DNA from: Deltaproteobacteria bacterium
GTDB taxonomy: Bacteria > Desulfobacterota > WTBG01 > CAIYCZ01 > CAIRTM01
Reading direction: 5' to 3'
Assembly: GCA_024276465.1 (NCBI GenBank)
Contig: JAJRXD010000081.1
Coordinates: 1-64,000 of the forward strand
Length of the DNA: 64,000 nt
Shown here in pieces: positions 61,850-64,000 of the stretch. Position 1 is the stretch's first letter. Each line of letters opens with the position of its first letter. The notes beneath the pieces are model-generated. The model had not been told where the DNA came from. It saw nothing but the letters and a program-made list of their open reading frames with translations, and searched no databases. A program made the position numbers and the translations under genes.

Positions 61850-62778
61850 TATTTTATTACCTCATCAGCTTTTTGAATAATGCCAGGTGAAATTTTTACA
61901 CCCAGCTTTTTTGCTGTTTTCAGATCTATGCTGATTTTAATCTTTTCCGGGGGCAGGATGCCGGGTTTGCCCGGATAATCCCCTGATATTATCCGTTTAC
62001 CTGTTATTCCTGTCTGCATTCCCGCTTTTCTGTAGTCAATTACAAAGGAAAGAAGTGCCCCGTTCTGGGCAAACCAGCTGTTATATCCAACAACAGGAAT
62101 TTTTCTACGCAATGATTCCTTTATAATGTACTCAACTATTTTTGTAGATTTTATCCTGCTGTCAGGGATCATAAGAAGCACATCAATTGAAAAATCTTTC
62201 GAGTTTATTATTGATGGAATGTCGTTTGGCGACAGTATCTGAAACGGAATCAGCACCCGGTTGTTTTTTTTTGCTTTTTCGTTAAAAACATCAATGACTG
62301 ACTGATTTGATTTTTTGCTGAAAAAAACCCCCAGCCTTTTTCTGTCAGGAAAGGCATCTTTTATTGTTTCCAGTTGAAACTCAGGTGGTATGTTAAGGCT
62401 TATCCCCGGGTATATCCTGTTTTGTCCCAGCAGCTTGAGAGGGTTTAAGACCATACAGAAAAGTCTTGGTAAAGAGTCCTGTTCCTGAGACAGCAGATAA
62501 GCAGCCTGGGGTCCGACAGCTATTACAAGTTTTGGATTTTTTTTTCTGATTTCAGACAGGACATCCCGGCCTTTTTCCAGGTCTTCTTCAATGTTAAAAA
62601 GCTGAAAGCTGTGCTCAGACATGGTCTCTTTTATACCCTCTATGCATCTGCTGAAAGGAATAATATCACTGGATGACAGGATAAAGATATCTGTTGCATG
62701 CGCCAGGCTACTGGACAGACAGAGGAAGAACAGCAGACGGAATGAAATCTTAAGCCAGTAAATCATAGGGCAGGGCAA
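61849..62778 (-). CDS. Periplasmic ABC_sub_bind-type protein (PF04392)
   Basis: The 309-residue protein has a signal peptide (LFFLCLSSSLAHA ends near residue 28) and a two-lobe layout typical of ABC_sub_bind proteins: VIAVGPQAAYLL near 84, RLFCMVLNPLKL near 105, RLGVFFSKKSNQSVIDVF near 146 and PVVGYNSWFAQNGALLSFVIDY near 224. No ABC permease or ATPase is encoded beside it. The genetic link to a histidine kinase and TonB receptor suggests it is a ligand sensor or delivers the ligand to the kinase rather than to an ABC transporter. Confidence 0.8.
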   Translation of the reverse strand: MPCPMIYWLKISFRLLFFLCLSSSLAHATDIFILSSSDIIPFSRCIEGIKETMSEHSFQLFNIEEDLEKGRDVLSEIRKKNPKLVIAVGPQAAYLLSQEQDSLPRLFCMVLNPLKLLGQNRIYPGISLNIPPEFQLETIKDAFPDRKRLGVFFSKKSNQSVIDVFNEKAKKNNRVLIPFQILSPNDIPSIINSKDFSIDVLLMIPDSRIKSTKIVEYIIKESLRRKIPVVGYNSWFAQNGALLSFVIDYRKAGMQTGITGKRIISGDYPGKPGILPPEKIKISIDLKTAKKLGVKISPGIIQKADEVIK

Positions 62779-62804
62779 GTTCTTTTTGGATTAAACGTTT
62801 TTTA

Positions 62805-63020
62805 AACCACAGAACAACGTATATTAACCGCAGACACACACAGACCTACTAACAGTGCCTGAAAACCCCATTAATGGTATGGCTGTAGGAGCGCCTTCAG
62901 GCGCGATATCAGTTCTGTTTTTCGCGCCTGAAGGCGCTCCTCTGCGATCTCCGCGTCTTACACGGTGAATTTTTGATTATTTATCCATTGTCTGCGTATG
63001 TCAGCGTACATCCGCGGTTT
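62805..63020. repeat. Composite repeat: dispersed element arms with nested GC-rich hairpin
   Basis: Outer arms are AACCACAGAACAACG plus AACCGCAGACACACACAGAC (62826) on the left and GTCTGCGTATGTCAGCG with CCGCGGTTTC on the right. Inside lies a perfect 19-bp hairpin, GGAGCGCCTTCAGGCGCGA (62888-62906) and TCGCGCCTGAAGGCGCTCC (62922-62940), with a 15-base loop. It resembles the REP/BIME-type hairpins common in proteobacteria and appears to be inserted into the other repeat. Confidence 0.88.
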
Positions 63021-63101
63021 CAAAAACAGGGATAAGGGCTGAAACAGAATATACATTATTTTGGTTAAAATTAGCCAACTGTTTTTAACAATATTTTTTT
63101 A

Positions 63102-63153
63102 TTGGCTGAATCGAGCCACGACAGCTCCCGGCAAAACTGCTTTTTTCAGCCAA
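63102..63153. promoter_or_regulatory. Inverted TTGGCTGAA/TTCAGCCAA sites before the KAS gene
   Basis: A 9-bp inverted repeat with a 34-base spacer lies about 180 bases before the beta-ketoacyl synthase start, and a partial ATTAGCCAACTG lies at 63070. These may be operator sites. No experimental basis is available. Confidence 0.35.
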
Positions 63154-63333
63154 CAGGTAATTAATAATAATGCAACTGGTTGAAATTAAAAGAGTTTTTT
63201 GTGTTTCCCCGGCAGGTTCCGGAGCAATTGTTTAATGGCACAGTCCTTGCTTTAAAAGGGTGTAAAGCTGAATATATAAAGAAATGTCAACAATTAAGCA
63301 GCAATAGACAGGTTAGGGGGTTTAAAGAACTAA

Positions 63334-64000
63334 ATGACAGCATATTTTTTCGACAGGAACTGGGATAAACAAGAGAAGGAAAGAAAAAGGGTTGTAATAA
63401 CCGGAATTGGCGCAGTCACCCCGCTTGGAAATGATGTCCAGACAACATGGCAGAATTTAGTTAAAGGCCAGTCCGGAATCAGACCCATTACTATTTTTGA
63501 TGCTTCAAAATACCCGGTCAAGATTGCTGCAGAAGTTAAAGACTTTAATTTCTGTAACAGCAGGGTTCCTGACGAGATAACCCCCTTTCTGGGACGTGGC
63601 ACAAAGTTCTGTTTAACCGCAGCAGAAGAAGCCCTTCAAAACGCAGGTTTAAATCTTGAGCTTATGGATACCGCAATGGTTGGCATCTCCCTTGGTGCCA
63701 ATGAAGAATATTCAAGCTTTTCCAATTACGAAAATATTTTTGAAGTAAAGCATGTACGTGAGCTTTTGGAAATGAAAGCTGCCTCAGACGGAAACAATCT
63801 TTTTTTACCACCCATGAACTCTTCGAGCCCTGCAGGTAAGGTCTGGCCGATCCGCCGGGGTGCATACATGGCATCAAATATATTATCGCTTCTGTATAAC
63901 ATTCAGGGTCCGGTCAGCACCAGCTCAAGTGCATGTGTATCATCTGCACAGGCTATTGGAAAGGCCATGAGAATGATCCAGGATGGTGATGCCGAGGCAG
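63334..64000 (+). CDS. Beta-ketoacyl synthase (KAS II-like), partial at window edge
   Basis: The frame starts at ATG 63334, directly after a TAA in the same frame, and runs to the window end (222 codons seen). The N terminus is RVVITGIGAVTPLGNDVQTTW, the family start near residue 20. The active-site Cys is visible in STSSSACVSSAQAIG near residue 206, typical of FabF-type condensing enzymes. The family is about 410 residues, so roughly half lies outside the window. It may belong to a fatty-acid or polyketide cluster. No ACP is visible. Confidence 0.85.
   Translation, partial: MTAYFFDRNWDKQEKERKRVVITGIGAVTPLGNDVQTTWQNLVKGQSGIRPITIFDASKYPVKIAAEVKDFNFCNSRVPDEITPFLGRGTKFCLTAAEEALQNAGLNLELMDTAMVGISLGANEEYSSFSNYENIFEVKHVRELLEMKAASDGNNLFLPPMNSSSPAGKVWPIRRGAYMASNILSLLYNIQGPVSTSSSACVSSAQAIGKAMRMIQDGDAEA

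Larger units (their letters stand above)
62779..63333. other. Intergenic region with composite repeat
   Basis: About 550 bases: composite repeat 62805-63020, then an AT-rich tract with an inverted pair TTGGCTGAA (63102-63110) and TTCAGCCAA (63145-63153). The ORF at 63180-63368 has no support and is not called. Confidence 0.5.

Noticed and set aside
63180-63368. 62-codon frame before the KAS gene
   Set aside because: It overlaps the KAS start in another frame and has no motif.

Overview
The window looks like chromosomal DNA of an anaerobic, Gram-negative, AT-rich bacterium, most likely a Desulfobacterota (Desulfobacterales-type) sulfate reducer or relative. This placement is an inference from the gene set: an A-type flavodiiron protein, a fused NfnAB transhydrogenase, an aldehyde:ferredoxin oxidoreductase module, a CooT-like nickel protein, a Na+-pumping decarboxylase, TatA, a TonB receptor and a Wzm/Wzt polysaccharide exporter. 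I saw no rRNA, tRNA, CRISPR array, phage or intact insertion sequence.

Layout. 0-5 kb: redox genes (FprA-type flavodiiron protein, convergent fused NfnAB, solo receiver protein), with a palindromic repeat and an ORF remnant at the left edge. 5.3-13.5 kb: the rod-shape operon mreB-mreC-mreD-PBP2-rodA runs directly into dnaA and dnaN. 13.5-16.4 kb: Na+-translocating decarboxylase parts (gamma-like, biotin carrier, a 40-residue OadG-like peptide, beta) and a radical SAM protein. 16.4-18 kb: an HU domain fused to a lysozyme-like domain, and a PilZ protein. 18-23.4 kb (minus strand): a purine/folate operon (IMP cyclohydrolase, stand-alone AICAR transformylase, folK, pabA, pabB split by a frameshift at a C9 tract, tatA), preceded by a PTPS with a CE(X)2HGH motif and by CooT-like and His-rich small proteins. 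23.5-27.5 kb: a NapH-like membrane Fe-S protein, divergent from a Tat-type Fe-S subunit and an AOR.

27.7-56 kb is a large surface-polysaccharide island. It holds GT9, GT2 and GT4 glycosyltransferases, four sulfotransferases, five SAM methyltransferases (one broken by an in-frame stop), two tandem FdtA-like ketoisomerases, an FdtB-like aminotransferase (frameshifted), a FemAB/GNAT-like acyltransferase and the Wzt/Wzm exporter. Together these suggest an ABC-exported, sulfated and methylated glycan containing a 3-amino-3,6-dideoxyhexose. Two nucleotidyltransferase gene pairs, a winged-helix regulator and a secreted LamG/seven-repeat/dockerin-like protein lie in the distal part.

57-62.8 kb: a four-gene minus-strand operon links a periplasmic ABC_sub_bind protein, a histidine kinase, an NtrC-type regulator and a TonB-dependent receptor. 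The right edge starts a beta-ketoacyl synthase that runs out of the window.

The most striking non-coding signal is a dispersed intergenic repeat family. Its ends are inverted repeats of the type AACCGCAGACACACACAGAC, and its interior hairpins differ in sequence between copies yet keep their pairing. Four nearly full copies (27.5, 35.9, 48.5 and 56.9 kb) and several partial ones are present. Other intergenic palindromes lie at 10.7 kb, 16.4 kb, 25.2 kb, 30.2 kb and 62.9 kb. The most unusual protein is the HU/SLT-like fusion at 16.45-17.2 kb.
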